From an uncultured Caryophanales bacterium (GTDB lineage: Bacteria; Bacillota_I; Bacilli_A; Acholeplasmatales; Anaeroplasmataceae): a stretch of 42,813 bases of DNA. The stretch is taken from contig CAMOUK010000010.1 of NCBI GenBank assembly GCA_946626535.1, forward strand, positions 1 through 42,813, written 5' to 3'. The position numbers and the translations under genes were made by a program. The notes under the pieces were generated by a model. That model made no database searches. It saw nothing but the letters and a program-made list of their open reading frames with translations, and was not told the origin of the DNA. The first letter of the stretch is position 1. Each line of letters opens with the position of its first letter. Below, in pieces: positions 7,583-15,614 of this stretch.

Positions 7583-8896
7583 TTATTTAAAATTAATTAT
7601 ATTATAAATATCTTCAATAGATTGAAGTTCATGTCTTACCTTAGAGAATGTCTTTCCATCCTTAGTATAGATTATAACATCCTTTTCTTCAGGAAGAAGA
7701 CAATGGTGAACTCCACCCTTACCATTCATAGAATTTTGGTATGATCCTGTACCAATGCATCCAATATAATTATCTAGAGAATCAGGAACTTCAAAATATC
7801 CCTTTTCTCTATCGAATAAAACATCATCACAGTCACATGTAATACCTGCAAGCCTTACTTTTTTCATAGGCTTATCTAGGTTATTAATTGGTGTAACTAA
7901 AATAGGCTCACCTAACGCATACATTTCTGGTAGGGCAACAAGTAATGAACCATTAACGATATGCCAAGGATAATCTCCAGTGTTTTTAACACCAACAATC
8001 TTATATATATTTACAGTAGAATCCTTTTGACTAAACTTACCATTTTCACCAATAATATTAGGCATACTAACATTATTCTTAAGACAAAGCTCCTTTAGAT
8101 ATTTTAATGTGCTTAGGGCAAAGCTATCATAATCAAAATCCTCAGATAATGGAAGAGGCATTCCTCCACCAATATCAAAACTATCTACGCTATCACATAC
8201 ACTCTTAGCGTATAAATAGAAATTGAACGCCTTAAGAAGGTTTTCTTTAAACTTATCCTCTACATAATCAAACCCTCTTTGATGATAATGTATTGTTGTA
8301 AGAATAAGCTTAGTGTTTTTGATATCATTTAGAATATAATCTATTTCATTCTTTAAAAGACCAAATCTATCATCTGGAACCTCAGCCTCATAAAGAGAAG
8401 AAAGATGAACTCTAAATCCTACCTTTATAGGAAGATTTAGATTCTTTAAATATTCATATTCATTTAAATCATCAATAATATCGATTATATTAAGTCCCTT
8501 ATTAAAGGCACTAACAATCTCATCACAATAGTCCTTAAGCTTAAGACCATTAGATACTATAAGCTTATGTCTATGATCTTTATTTACCTCAAACATTTTT
8601 TGAGTAAGACATAAATCGTAATAAGATGATGTTTCAAGTCCATCACCAGCAAGGAAGGCTGTCTCAATCTCTTCCTTTCCATAATTAGCCTTATTGGCAT
8701 TAAGGTAGATGAATCTACCTTCATATCCAATAGAAGAAATAGCGTTATCAAATGAGCGCTTTAAGCTTTTGATATGCTCACTAATAACATCCAAAAAAGT
8801 AATCTTAAGTGGTGTACCATACTCCTTTGCAAGATTATTTAAGCTAAATCCATTGTAGTATAGCTCACCATTTTTAATTTCTCTTAATTTTTCCAT
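7583..8896 (-). CDS. PLP-dependent decarboxylase of the Orn/DAP/Arg group
   Basis: This 437-residue protein belongs to the fold-III (alanine-racemase-like) amino-acid decarboxylases. The PLP lysine is Lys69 in YLNANKAN, the glycine loop is FDIGGGMPL, the catalytic cysteine motif is GITCDCDD (ornithine decarboxylase has CDxxD), and IGTGSYQN is the C-terminal substrate loop. The opening YGTPLKITFLD and ETSSYYDL resemble the arginine-decarboxylase branch found in Bacteroidetes rather than LysA. I therefore infer polyamine synthesis (agmatine or putrescine), with substrate uncertain. The start is odd: AGGAG lies 19 bases upstream of the ATG at 8896 and a TAG codon blocks extension upstream. A long structured leader precedes it and a terminator follows. 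Confidence 0.75.
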   Translation of the reverse strand: MEKLREIKNGELYYNGFSLNNLAKEYGTPLKITFLDVISEHIKSLKRSFDNAISSIGYEGRFIYLNANKANYGKEEIETAFLAGDGLETSSYYDLCLTQKMFEVNKDHRHKLIVSNGLKLKDYCDEIVSAFNKGLNIIDIIDDLNEYEYLKNLNLPIKVGFRVHLSSLYEAEVPDDRFGLLKNEIDYILNDIKNTKLILTTIHYHQRGFDYVEDKFKENLLKAFNFYLYAKSVCDSVDSFDIGGGMPLPLSEDFDYDSFALSTLKYLKELCLKNNVSMPNIIGENGKFSQKDSTVNIYKIVGVKNTGDYPWHIVNGSLLVALPEMYALGEPILVTPINNLDKPMKKVRLAGITCDCDDVLFDREKGYFEVPDSLDNYIGCIGTGSYQNSMNGKGGVHHCLLPEEKDVIIYTKDGKTFSKVRHELQSIEDIYNIINFK

Positions 8897-9388
8897 TGTC
8901 TAATACGTTTTAATGCTCCTTCTTTAAAATTCGATTGCCCTTTGGCATATCAAATTTCGTGATTATTGCTGCTTATTATTGCCATGTTCATGATATTATA
9001 TAGCATATAGTAGAAACTATAATCACAACAAGAAGTTGCTTAGCTAGTTTTACATAGTAGGCTTACATCGTCCTGCTTTTAATCCTTATATTTTGATATG
9101 TATTTTTTTAAAAATTTTAATAAATAAAAAAGTACACCCATCAGCTATAAAAATAGCTAATAAAACTGCAAGCATTATTTAACAATAAATAGATTGTAAA
9201 ATCAACATAAAATTATAAAAAAAATAAAAATGCACGTCCTACAAAAACAACCATAGTTGTATTGTTTTTGTGTGAGATAACACTACAATAAACAAGCTTT
9301 AAATATAATTAATTTTTGTTTTGGAATGAATAATGTGAATTGTGGAAATCTTTTTTAATGTGATAAAATATATTTGGTGGTGATATTC
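8897..9388 (-). promoter_or_regulatory. Structured 5' leader of the decarboxylase gene (candidate)
   Basis: This 490-base gap has no gene that I can support. Its half nearer the decarboxylase, read on the minus strand, is highly structured. Arms at 9019-9026 and 8959-8966 (GTGATTAT/ATAATCAC) enclose CATG-AA-CATG and a TGCT/AGCA pair. Next comes a hairpin at 8927-8957: nine pairs, a one-base bulge, then TGCC/GGCA closed by AAAG. The AGGAG at 8916-8920 follows directly. A possible -10 TATAAT lies near 8997-9002. A 13-codon frame starting MNMAIISS also lies within the first structure but lacks a ribosome site. No known riboswitch consensus was recognised. The far half is AT-rich with a 9240-9270 hairpin of unknown role. 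Confidence 0.4.
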
Positions 9389-10057
9389 TTGAGAAATAGA
9401 AATTATATAATCGCATCAATTGTTTTTAATTCGTTAATAATTATATTAGAGCTATTTGCCCTATCAGAGGTTTTCTTTAGATATCTTCCTGGTAGTGAAA
9501 ACTTTAAATGGTATTATTCATTAACATATTATACAAATCTTTCAAATATGATTTTATTATTCGCATCAATTGTTATGCTTATAGTAGATATTTTAGAGCT
9601 TCATGGAATTAAAAGCCATCCGGCTTTGCATATTATAAAATATATTGCAGTAACCCTTACATCAGTTACATGCATTACAATTTGCATTTTAACACCTATT
9701 GCAGGTGATATTAAATATTTAGTATCTGTTAGGGGAAATATGTGGCTACTGCTACATACAATATGTCCTGTGCTTGGATTTGTATCATATATAATACTTG
9801 ATAAGACAAATAAAATTTTTAAGGTAGATGTTATATTCCCTTTGCTATTTACTCTTATATATACTATTATGATTGAACTTTTATTCTTATATGATAAAAG
9901 GGTTCCTTATGCTGCAGATATATCTGGATTTGATCTTAATGCATATATTATTATTGGTCTTTCTATGATTGAATCAATGCTTACTATAGGACTTGCTTTT
10001 CTTATAAGATATCTAAAATTAAAATATTATTATGTAAGAAAAGAAGAGAATGAATAA
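9389..10057 (+). CDS. Six-helix membrane protein, Pr6Pr/AIG1-like
   Basis: The 222-residue protein has six predicted membrane helices. The motif YYTNLSN at the start of helix two and the helix LLLHTICPVLGFVSYIILD resemble the Pr6Pr family (related to FAR-17a/AIG1 proteins), whose bacterial members have no established function. A conserved-looking histidine sits in LHTICP. The start is TTG at 9389 with GGTGGTGAT upstream; the TTG and GTG codons at 9374-9380 overlap that site and are less likely. It is followed by a hairpin terminator and appears monocistronic. Confidence 0.7.
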   Translation: MRNRNYIIASIVFNSLIIILELFALSEVFFRYLPGSENFKWYYSLTYYTNLSNMILLFASIVMLIVDILELHGIKSHPALHIIKYIAVTLTSVTCITICILTPIAGDIKYLVSVRGNMWLLLHTICPVLGFVSYIILDKTNKIFKVDVIFPLLFTLIYTIMIELLFLYDKRVPYAADISGFDLNAYIIIGLSMIESMLTIGLAFLIRYLKLKYYYVRKEENE

Positions 10058-10059
10058 AA

Positions 10060-10092
10060 AAAAACAGGGATTAGAAACCCCTGTTTATTTTT
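10060..10092. terminator. Bidirectional hairpin terminator
   Basis: AACAGGG and CCCTGTT pair around about nine bases. On the plus strand the tail is TTTATTTTT, terminating the membrane protein gene. On the minus strand the tail is nine uninterrupted T, a stronger signal, although no minus-strand gene is known to end here. Confidence 0.75.
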
Positions 10093-10095
10093 AGG

Positions 10096-10245
10096 CTTAG
10101 CAATTGGGCACAAGTATACATCCATTCAAGTGATGGTCTTTTGTATATCTTTAATTAATAAGCTATAACCTTAAAATAAGTATTGCTAAGATGTTTGGCT
10201 TTTATCATCATATTAGATATATGTCGGTTGATAAAATATCTTAGC
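10096..10245. other. Competing inverted repeats (candidate structured or switching RNA)
   Basis: Three related segments lie in this gene-free gap. CTTAGCAAT (10096-10104) pairs perfectly with ATTGCTAAG (10182-10190). The overlapping segment GCTAAGAT (10185-10192) pairs perfectly with ATCTTAGC (10238-10245), extended by TTTTATCA/TGATAAAA (10200-10207/10229-10236). The two helices share 10185-10190 and so exclude each other. A further hairpin (CCAT/ATGG within GTATACA/TTGTATA) lies between 10114 and 10148. The strand is unresolved: a plus-strand RNA would be the leader of the CobW-like gene, a minus-strand RNA would end at the strong terminator at 10060. Confidence 0.45.
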
Positions 10246-10412
10246 TATATTATAATTCTGGTTAATTAAATTACCCTCCCAATGAATTATATCTATATTT
10301 TACTATAATTATAAAGGAATTGATAGTATAATTTATTTTACATATTTGTTAAATTAGAGTTTATTGTTTTTAATTTGTGAATATATTATAATGTCAATTG
10401 ATGGTGATGATA

Positions 10413-11312
10413 ATGATAAAAATTGATTTGATAACTGGATTTTTAGGTAGTGGAAAGACAACCTTCATTTTAAAATATGCAAAATATTTAATGGATAAGG
10501 GAGAGGATGTTTGCATATTAGAAAATGATTATGGAGCTATTAATGTTGATATGATGCTAGTATCATCAATAGGATGCGACTGTGAAATGGTTGCTGGAGG
10601 ATGTGATTATGATTGTCATCTACGTAGATTTAAGACTAAGCTTATATCTATGGCAATGCGTGGATATACAAGAATAATTGTTGAACCATCTGGAGTATAT
10701 GATACTGATGAGTTCTTTGATGTATTATATGAGGAGCCTCTAATAAATTATTATGAGGTTGGGAATGTATTTGTATTATATGATATCAATACTAAAAATC
10801 TTTCAGAGGAGTCTGAATATATTTTTGTAAGCGAGGCTGCTGTAGCTTCAAAGCTTATTATTACTAAAAGAGATAATAAATCTCTTATATTAGATACCAA
10901 TTACATAAATGGCCTTATGAAGAAGTATATGTGTGATAGGGTATTTATGGATAGAGATATAGTTTATAATGATTCATTAAATATGGATGATATTATAAAT
11001 GCAGGATATGCTTCATATGATCATATAAAGCTTAGGGTCATAGATGATAATAATTATGATTCATTATATATTATGAATAAAAAGCTTAATAAAGATTTTA
11101 TAATTGATTTAATGAATAAGCTTTTTAATTCAAAAGCCTATGGTAATATTTTGAGAATCAAGGGCTTTATTTATGAGAATGATAAATGGTATAAGGTTAA
11201 TATTACAAGAAATGATATAGAAATAGATGAAATAGATAATGGACAGGATGTTATTATAGTAATTGGAGAAAATCTAGATAAGAATAAAATTAATGCGCTG
11301 GTAGGAGAATAA
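10413..11312 (+). CDS. CobW/COG0523-type P-loop GTPase
   Basis: This 299-residue protein begins MIKIDLITGFLGSGKTT, the Walker A form of the G3E/CobW family of metal-handling GTPases. Strand-two ENDYGAINVD and the Walker-B-like IIVEPSGV also match. COG0523 proteins usually carry a CxCC metal site after the switch; here it is replaced by CDC, then GGCDYDC, so metal choice cannot be inferred. The GTP base motif is not the usual NKxD but TKRD. Start is ATG at 10413 with GGTGAT four bases upstream; the TTG at 10398 is less likely. TTGTTT and TATAAT form a possible promoter. The HAD gene starts two bases after its stop. Confidence 0.82.
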   Translation: MIKIDLITGFLGSGKTTFILKYAKYLMDKGEDVCILENDYGAINVDMMLVSSIGCDCEMVAGGCDYDCHLRRFKTKLISMAMRGYTRIIVEPSGVYDTDEFFDVLYEEPLINYYEVGNVFVLYDINTKNLSEESEYIFVSEAAVASKLIITKRDNKSLILDTNYINGLMKKYMCDRVFMDRDIVYNDSLNMDDIINAGYASYDHIKLRVIDDNNYDSLYIMNKKLNKDFIIDLMNKLFNSKAYGNILRIKGFIYENDKWYKVNITRNDIEIDEIDNGQDVIIVIGENLDKNKINALVGE

Positions 11313-11314
11313 TT

Positions 11315-11905
11315 ATGGAGAATACACTTATTATATTTGATTGCTTCGGAGTACTTTGTACAGAAATATCACCAAGATGGTTTCGCCTTAGATATAGTGA
11401 GGAGGAGACTATTAGATTAAAGGCAGAATATTATAATTCAGCTGATATGGGATATTATAATGTATATGAGCTTTTAGATAAATTAGAAAAGGGACTTAAA
11501 ATTCCAAAGGATGTAATAGTAAAGGAATGGAAGGAGCTTCTTACATTAAATAGTGAACTTATAGATTTTATTAATACTAAGCTTAAAGGGAAATATCATA
11601 TTGCTCTTTTAACTAATGTAATAAAGGATTATGTAGAGCTTTTATATGGGGATAAGGATTTTTTCAAGAAAATATTTGATAAAACCTTCAATTCATGGGA
11701 ATACCATTTAAGAAAGCCAATGCATGAATTCTATGAGGTATGTGTTAATGCATATAAGGATATGGGAATAGAAAAAATTTATTTCATTGATGATAGTCCC
11801 AAAAATTTAGTTGGCATCGAAGATTTAGGTGTTATACCTATACAATATACTAACAATAAAGAGTTATTTGACACTTTAAAAAAATATAATATCATTAATG
11901 AATAA
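11315..11905 (+). CDS. HAD superfamily hydrolase
   Basis: The 196-residue protein carries all four HAD motifs: FDCFGVL (nucleophile Asp10; the usual second Asp is Phe), LLTN (motif II), the lysine in RKPMHEFY (motif III) and FIDDSPKN (motif IV). The missing second Asp is typical of dehalogenase-like or altered-specificity members, so phosphatase activity is likely but not certain. A small helical cap lies between motifs I and II. Shine-Dalgarno GGAG is in the end of the CobW-like gene and the genes are two bases apart, so they form one operon. Substrate unknown. Confidence 0.82.
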   Translation: MENTLIIFDCFGVLCTEISPRWFRLRYSEEETIRLKAEYYNSADMGYYNVYELLDKLEKGLKIPKDVIVKEWKELLTLNSELIDFINTKLKGKYHIALLTNVIKDYVELLYGDKDFFKKIFDKTFNSWEYHLRKPMHEFYEVCVNAYKDMGIEKIYFIDDSPKNLVGIEDLGVIPIQYTNNKELFDTLKKYNIINE

Positions 11906-11956
11906 ATAAAGATTATTTTTAACTGTTTAAATAAATATACACAATTGTCGATTTTG

Positions 11957-11985
11957 TTGACAGTATTTGTTTTATATGTTATAAT
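11957..11985 (+). promoter_or_regulatory. Consensus sigma-A promoter of the 355-nt RNA
   Basis: TTGACA (11957-11962) and TATAAT (11980-11985) are exact consensus hexamers with 17 bases between them, with TG one base before the -10. It is the best promoter in the window. Confidence 0.88.
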
Positions 11986-11991
11986 GGCATT

Positions 11992-12347
11992 GTATAAAGA
12001 GAAAAAGAAAAGATAAAATCAATTTAATAATTCTGTGTAGATTTAATAATGTAGGCTGTAATCTTTTGTTGTATTAAGTCTTATATAGAGAGGAAGATTT
12101 TAAGAATTAATACAATAAAGGTATGTTGATTTAAGATTGTGGGAATGTTTTTTCAATGTACGATATGATGGAGAGAAGGCACAGAATGGTTAGGTTGCTT
12201 TTAATCACCCTTTAGGTGATATAGCTAATAATACGGAAGTATCTTGAGGGAGATATAGAGGTGTTGTTAGTACAGTAGTTTAATCAATAGGTTTTAGAAG
12301 AAAATTATTATTAAGCAAAATAGTGGATTGAGGGAATCCACTTTTTT
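11992..12347 (+). ncRNA. Unassigned structured non-coding RNA, about 355 nt
   Basis: A stand-alone transcript is bounded by a perfect promoter and a strong terminator, with no credible open frame inside. Visible helices: TTGTATTAA/TTAATACAA (12069-12077/12107-12115), extended by CTTT/AAAG; a long-range TGTTGATT/AATCAATA (12124-12131/12282-12289) closing a multibranch region; ATCACC/GGTGAT (12204-12209/12215-12220) within GCT/AGC; and a GGAA tetraloop on ATAC/GTAT (12231-12242). Its size fits RNase P RNA or tmRNA. However, I find neither the RNase P blocks GAGGAAAGTCC and ACAGAA...TAGACC, nor a tmRNA acceptor end, nor the SRP domain IV sequence. The stretch GGAGAGAAGGCACAGAATG resembles a piece of Bacillus RNase P RNA, but this is isolated. 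DegV2 has its own promoter, so this is not simply its leader. Confidence 0.7.
12322..12347 (+). terminator. Terminator of the 355-nt RNA
   Basis: AGTGGATT pairs with AATCCACT around GAGGG, followed by six T. Confidence 0.88.
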
Positions 12348-12379
12348 GTTTACTAATGCCAAGTGAAAGTAAAGTCGGC

Positions 12380-12408
12380 TTGACACTGATATCTTAGTTT
12401 GGTATAAT
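12380..12408 (+). promoter_or_regulatory. Sigma-A promoter of degV paralog 2
   Basis: TTGACA and TATAAT are 17 bases apart, with GTTTGG directly before the -10, as at the other degV units. Confidence 0.85.
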
Positions 12409-12441
12409 TTTATTAGTTTTTCATTAAAGGAGAATTGTTTT

Positions 12442-13344
12442 ATGAATAGAATCGAGATTATTACTGATTCAAATAGTGGAATTACACAATATGAAGGAAA
12501 AGAATTAGGTATTGTTGTTGTGCCAATGCCTTTTACTATAAATGGAGAGGAATATTTAGAGGATATAACTCTTACTCAAGAGAAGTTTTATGAATTCCTT
12601 AAGGATGATAATGCTGTGGTTTCAACATCTCAGCCATCTATTGCGTATGTTGAGGAGCTATGGGCCAATGCATTAGAAAATAATGATTCAGTTATCTATA
12701 TACCAATGTCATCAGGACTATCTAATTCATGTGAAACAGCTTTAAGAGCTGCTCAAAAGCCAGAATTTCAAGGTAAGGTCTTTGTAGTAGATAATAAGAG
12801 AATTTCTGTTACTCAAAGACAGTCTGTATTAGATGCAATGAAGCTTAGAGATTTAGGATATACTGGTAAGGAAATACATGATATTTTAATTGAAACTATG
12901 TCTAATTCAGATATTTATATTACAGTAGCTACTCTTAAGTATTTAAAGAAGGGTGGACGTATCACACCTGCAGCTGCAGCTTTAGGTACTATGCTAAAGC
13001 TTAAGCCAATTCTTCAAATTGAAGGAGAAAAGCTTGATAAATATAAGATGCGTAATAGAACAATGGAAAATGCAATTGAAATAATGATGGATGCTTGTGA
13101 AGGAAATATCAATGGATATTTAAAGGATCTAGACGGAAGAACTGATAATATTTATCTTGCGGTTGCATATTCAGGAACTGATAAGGAATTACCAATGAAG
13201 TTTGCTGAAATGATTAAAGAAAGATTTGATGTATCAGATGTAGTTGTAAATCCATTATCACTTTCAGTATCATGCCATATTGGTGATGGTGCCCTAGCTT
13301 TGGCAGTAACTAAGGAATTACCTGAGAAATATTTAAAGAAATAA
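12442..13344 (+). CDS. DegV family fatty-acid-binding protein (paralog 2)
   Basis: This 300-residue DegV/FakB protein has EIITDSNSGI, STSQPS, MSSGLS, LKKGGRI, a PAAAALG helix and CHIGDGALA. It should bind a fatty acid for phosphorylation by a FakA kinase encoded elsewhere. It matches paralog 1 almost residue for residue in the middle (GGRITPAAAALG, LDKYKMRNR), while differences are concentrated near the ligand entrance, which would fit different acyl-chain preference. Start is ATG with AAAGGAG eight bases upstream. It is transcribed alone from its own promoter and ends in a terminator. Confidence 0.92.
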   Translation: MNRIEIITDSNSGITQYEGKELGIVVVPMPFTINGEEYLEDITLTQEKFYEFLKDDNAVVSTSQPSIAYVEELWANALENNDSVIYIPMSSGLSNSCETALRAAQKPEFQGKVFVVDNKRISVTQRQSVLDAMKLRDLGYTGKEIHDILIETMSNSDIYITVATLKYLKKGGRITPAAAALGTMLKLKPILQIEGEKLDKYKMRNRTMENAIEIMMDACEGNINGYLKDLDGRTDNIYLAVAYSGTDKELPMKFAEMIKERFDVSDVVVNPLSLSVSCHIGDGALALAVTKELPEKYLKK

Positions 13345-13368
13345 AATCCTTTAAAAAAAGGATTTTTT
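13343..13368 (+). terminator. Terminator of degV paralog 2
   Basis: AAATCCTTT pairs with AAAGGATTT around a short A loop and is followed by T residues; it begins at the stop codon. Confidence 0.8.
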
Positions 13369-13436
13369 ATTTTCGATGATTTTGGCATATAGGAGCATAA
13401 GCAAAAAGACAATCATAGATTTAGTGTATGAGAGAT

Positions 13437-13469
13437 AGGATTAAAATGATTATTTTTAATCCTTTTTTT
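13437..13469 (+). terminator. Second terminator-like hairpin after degV paralog 2
   Basis: AGGATTAAAA pairs with TTTTAATCCT (ten pairs) and is followed by seven T. The 68 bases between it and the first terminator hold no open frame or clear promoter. It may be a back-up terminator or the end of a very short RNA. Confidence 0.65.
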
Positions 13470-13544
13470 CTTTACAAAGTATTAAAAAATGTCTCAATAT
13501 GTAGTATAATTAGATTAAAGAAAAAATAGATTGAGGTGTTTAGT

Positions 13545-14441
13545 ATGAGCTTTAATGTTTATGATTTTATTAAAAATGAGGATCTTGTTAATAAATGCAA
13601 GGAATTAGATTGGAAATTTACTGATTATGAAATGGCTAAGATTGTTATGGGAAGTAAGAATACACTTGCGCAAAAGAAGGAAGCCTATACTTATCTGTTA
13701 AATGAAACAGATAATGAAAGATTAAAGGTAGAGCTTCAAAAGGTTATTCATTATCAAGATGAGGCACAAGAGGATATAAAGACTCCGAAGAAAAATAGTA
13801 TTTATATTTTATATCTTAAGGGGGAAAAGCCAATTCCTTATGATAAATTCAATGATGCATATGAATATGCCTTAAATAAGCTTGCTGGGTCTAAGTATAA
13901 GACATTTAAGATTGCGAAGGTAAAGAAGAATCTTCCAGTAGGTGAAAAGGCATATGGATCAGATTATATTATTTATAATTCTAATGGAGAGGCAATTGAT
14001 TTCCATTATTATGCAAATGATGATTATATTAAATCATATGAGATTAATGTAAAAACATTTGATGGATTTGATATTTGGGTTCCATTCTGGAATGGATATG
14101 TAAAATATCCAACAGTATATGATGATATGCAGGTACTTAAGAGACGTACTATTGATCCTGAGGATACTGATGATACTCAATATATTGCATGTAACAATGT
14201 AGCCTTCAATGGAAATAATGAGGCTGGTGTAAGTAAGTCTGATGAAATGCCATATGACATTTTTGCAGGACAGCTATGCTATAAGTATGTTACTGTTTCA
14301 AAGAGAAAACATGCAGTAGAGGTTGAAACTATCCCGTTTGAAGGCCTTAAGAAGGTTAAGAAGGATGACATTACACTTAATACTAAGGATACAATTAAGA
14401 GAATTAAGGAAGTTGTAAAGAAGGTAACAGCTGAGAAGTAA
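13545..14441 (+). CDS. Unrecognised protein, first gene of the ankyrin operon
   Basis: I do not recognise this 298-residue soluble protein. Roughly residues 1-85 look helical and charged. A mixed alpha/beta middle follows with a tyrosine- and aspartate-rich segment (SDYIIYNSNGEAIDFHYYAND) and IWVPFWNGY. The C terminus is a lysine-rich helix ending KKVTAEK. No signal peptide or membrane segment is seen. Start is ATG at 13545 with GAGGTG seven bases upstream; the GTG at 13536 is part of that site. A TATAAT at 13505-13510 with TTAAAA 17 bases before it is a plausible promoter. The next gene starts 15 bases after its stop. Codon use looks like the neighbours. Confidence 0.75.
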   Translation: MSFNVYDFIKNEDLVNKCKELDWKFTDYEMAKIVMGSKNTLAQKKEAYTYLLNETDNERLKVELQKVIHYQDEAQEDIKTPKKNSIYILYLKGEKPIPYDKFNDAYEYALNKLAGSKYKTFKIAKVKKNLPVGEKAYGSDYIIYNSNGEAIDFHYYANDDYIKSYEINVKTFDGFDIWVPFWNGYVKYPTVYDDMQVLKRRTIDPEDTDDTQYIACNNVAFNGNNEAGVSKSDEMPYDIFAGQLCYKYVTVSKRKHAVEVETIPFEGLKKVKKDDITLNTKDTIKRIKEVVKKVTAEK

Positions 14442-14456
14442 AGAGGTATTTTATTT

Positions 14457-15614
14457 ATGCTAGAGGATGTTAAAAGGTATATAGAGGATAAATACAAACT
14501 AAATTGTAATTTATCTATAGACTTAAAAATAGAATCGGATAATGTATTAGATACCATCACTATTACTACTCTAGAGGATGCCTTTGTAATAAGGTATGAT
14601 AATCTTGAAATAAACTCATCTAAAAAGACGATTTATAGAGATATTTCATTCCTATTAGATCATTTGTCATATATTTATTTCCTTACCTTTGAAGGTAAAG
14701 AGGTTTGTCATATTACATTTGATGCACTACATGAGGATACAATAATTGATTGTGCTGAGAACTTTTTGTGGGAGCATAGAGATGATAATATGGAAGAAAT
14801 TGATAGAATCTTTGTAATATCATTTAGAAATCTCTATTCCTTTGAGGCAAAGGTATCTGGTTCATTTGTAGATACCTATTGGCAAATATATGATGAGCCA
14901 CATTATAATGTAATGAATGCGGCTATGACTACATTTAAATATAGAGATAAGAATTATGCAGAAAGGTACAAATCACTTTGTACCTTATGCATTAATAATA
15001 GCTATAATATGCTAGAGCTTAGAAAATATTTCTTGCAGGATGGTTATGCATATCTTCTAGATTGGAAGGATGAGGATAGGCATGATGTATATGAAATTAT
15101 TGATATAGATATTGATAATATTAAGACAACTGCTGGAGATAAGTTTGTAATTATGAGTGCAGATTATAGTTCTATACTTGATTATGAGGATGGAAATATT
15201 TATCTTAGAGGTAGGGTTGCAGATATATATCCTACCGAGAGTAAAATACTTCAGGTAGATGATGAGCCTTGTCAGTATATTCATTCTATAAAGACATCAA
15301 GAGTTTTATATAATGGTAAGCTTTATGAGGCATCAGGTAAGACTAGAAGTGATGAGCTTAATAAGCTTAATAGTCTTTTAGATAAGAAAATATTATGCTG
15401 CTTTTTCTGTAAGTATGGAAATTATATCGATGATGAAGAAAAGATTTACTGTCTTAATGGATTTAATCCAAAATCATTTGTGGATGTTTTATTTGATGTA
15501 GAAGAATCAAAAATGATTCCTTATGATATGTTTAATTTATGCGAGGATTTTAATTTCCAGTCAAAGCAGTATTATACTCATACCAAGGCTAAAGGAGACG
15601 AGGATAATGAGTGA
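14457..15614 (+). CDS. Unrecognised protein, second gene of the ankyrin operon
   Basis: This 385-residue protein has no motif that I recognise. It is acidic (many Asp/Glu pairs) and predicted soluble. A cysteine pair occurs in ILCCFFCKYG near residue 318, and a repeated YxLxx-type beta pattern is seen in the first 150 residues. Start is ATG with GAGGT about eight bases upstream. Its last eight bases overlap the start of the ankyrin gene, so the two are translationally coupled. The tail MIPYDMFNLCEDFNF echoes the PYDKF and MPYDIF segments of the gene before it, but this is weak. Confidence 0.72.
   Translation: MLEDVKRYIEDKYKLNCNLSIDLKIESDNVLDTITITTLEDAFVIRYDNLEINSSKKTIYRDISFLLDHLSYIYFLTFEGKEVCHITFDALHEDTIIDCAENFLWEHRDDNMEEIDRIFVISFRNLYSFEAKVSGSFVDTYWQIYDEPHYNVMNAAMTTFKYRDKNYAERYKSLCTLCINNSYNMLELRKYFLQDGYAYLLDWKDEDRHDVYEIIDIDIDNIKTTAGDKFVIMSADYSSILDYEDGNIYLRGRVADIYPTESKILQVDDEPCQYIHSIKTSRVLYNGKLYEASGKTRSDELNKLNSLLDKKILCCFFCKYGNYIDDEEKIYCLNGFNPKSFVDVLFDVEESKMIPYDMFNLCEDFNFQSKQYYTHTKAKGDEDNE

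Noticed and set aside
9240..9270. Hairpin ACAAAAACAA/TTGTTTTTGT as a terminator
   Set aside because: No gene ends near it on either strand and the following T run is distant; kept only as an unexplained hairpin.
11992..12347. RNase P RNA, tmRNA or SRP RNA identity for the 355-nt RNA
   Set aside because: Size and promoter fit and one stretch resembles Bacillus RNase P RNA. However, the conserved GAGGAAAGTCC and ACAGAA/TAGACC blocks, a tmRNA acceptor end and the SRP tetraloop context are not visible, so I leave it unassigned.
12350..12441. T-box or other riboswitch before degV paralog 2
   Set aside because: No T-box sequence or specifier structure, and the gene has a consensus promoter only about 35 bases from its start.
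13152..13412. Antisense open frame over the end of degV paralog 2
   Set aside because: Overlaps the gene and its terminator; no ribosome site or promoter.
15057..15284. Antisense open frame inside the second gene of the ankyrin operon
   Set aside because: Isoleucine-rich shadow without ribosome site, fully inside a coupled operon gene.
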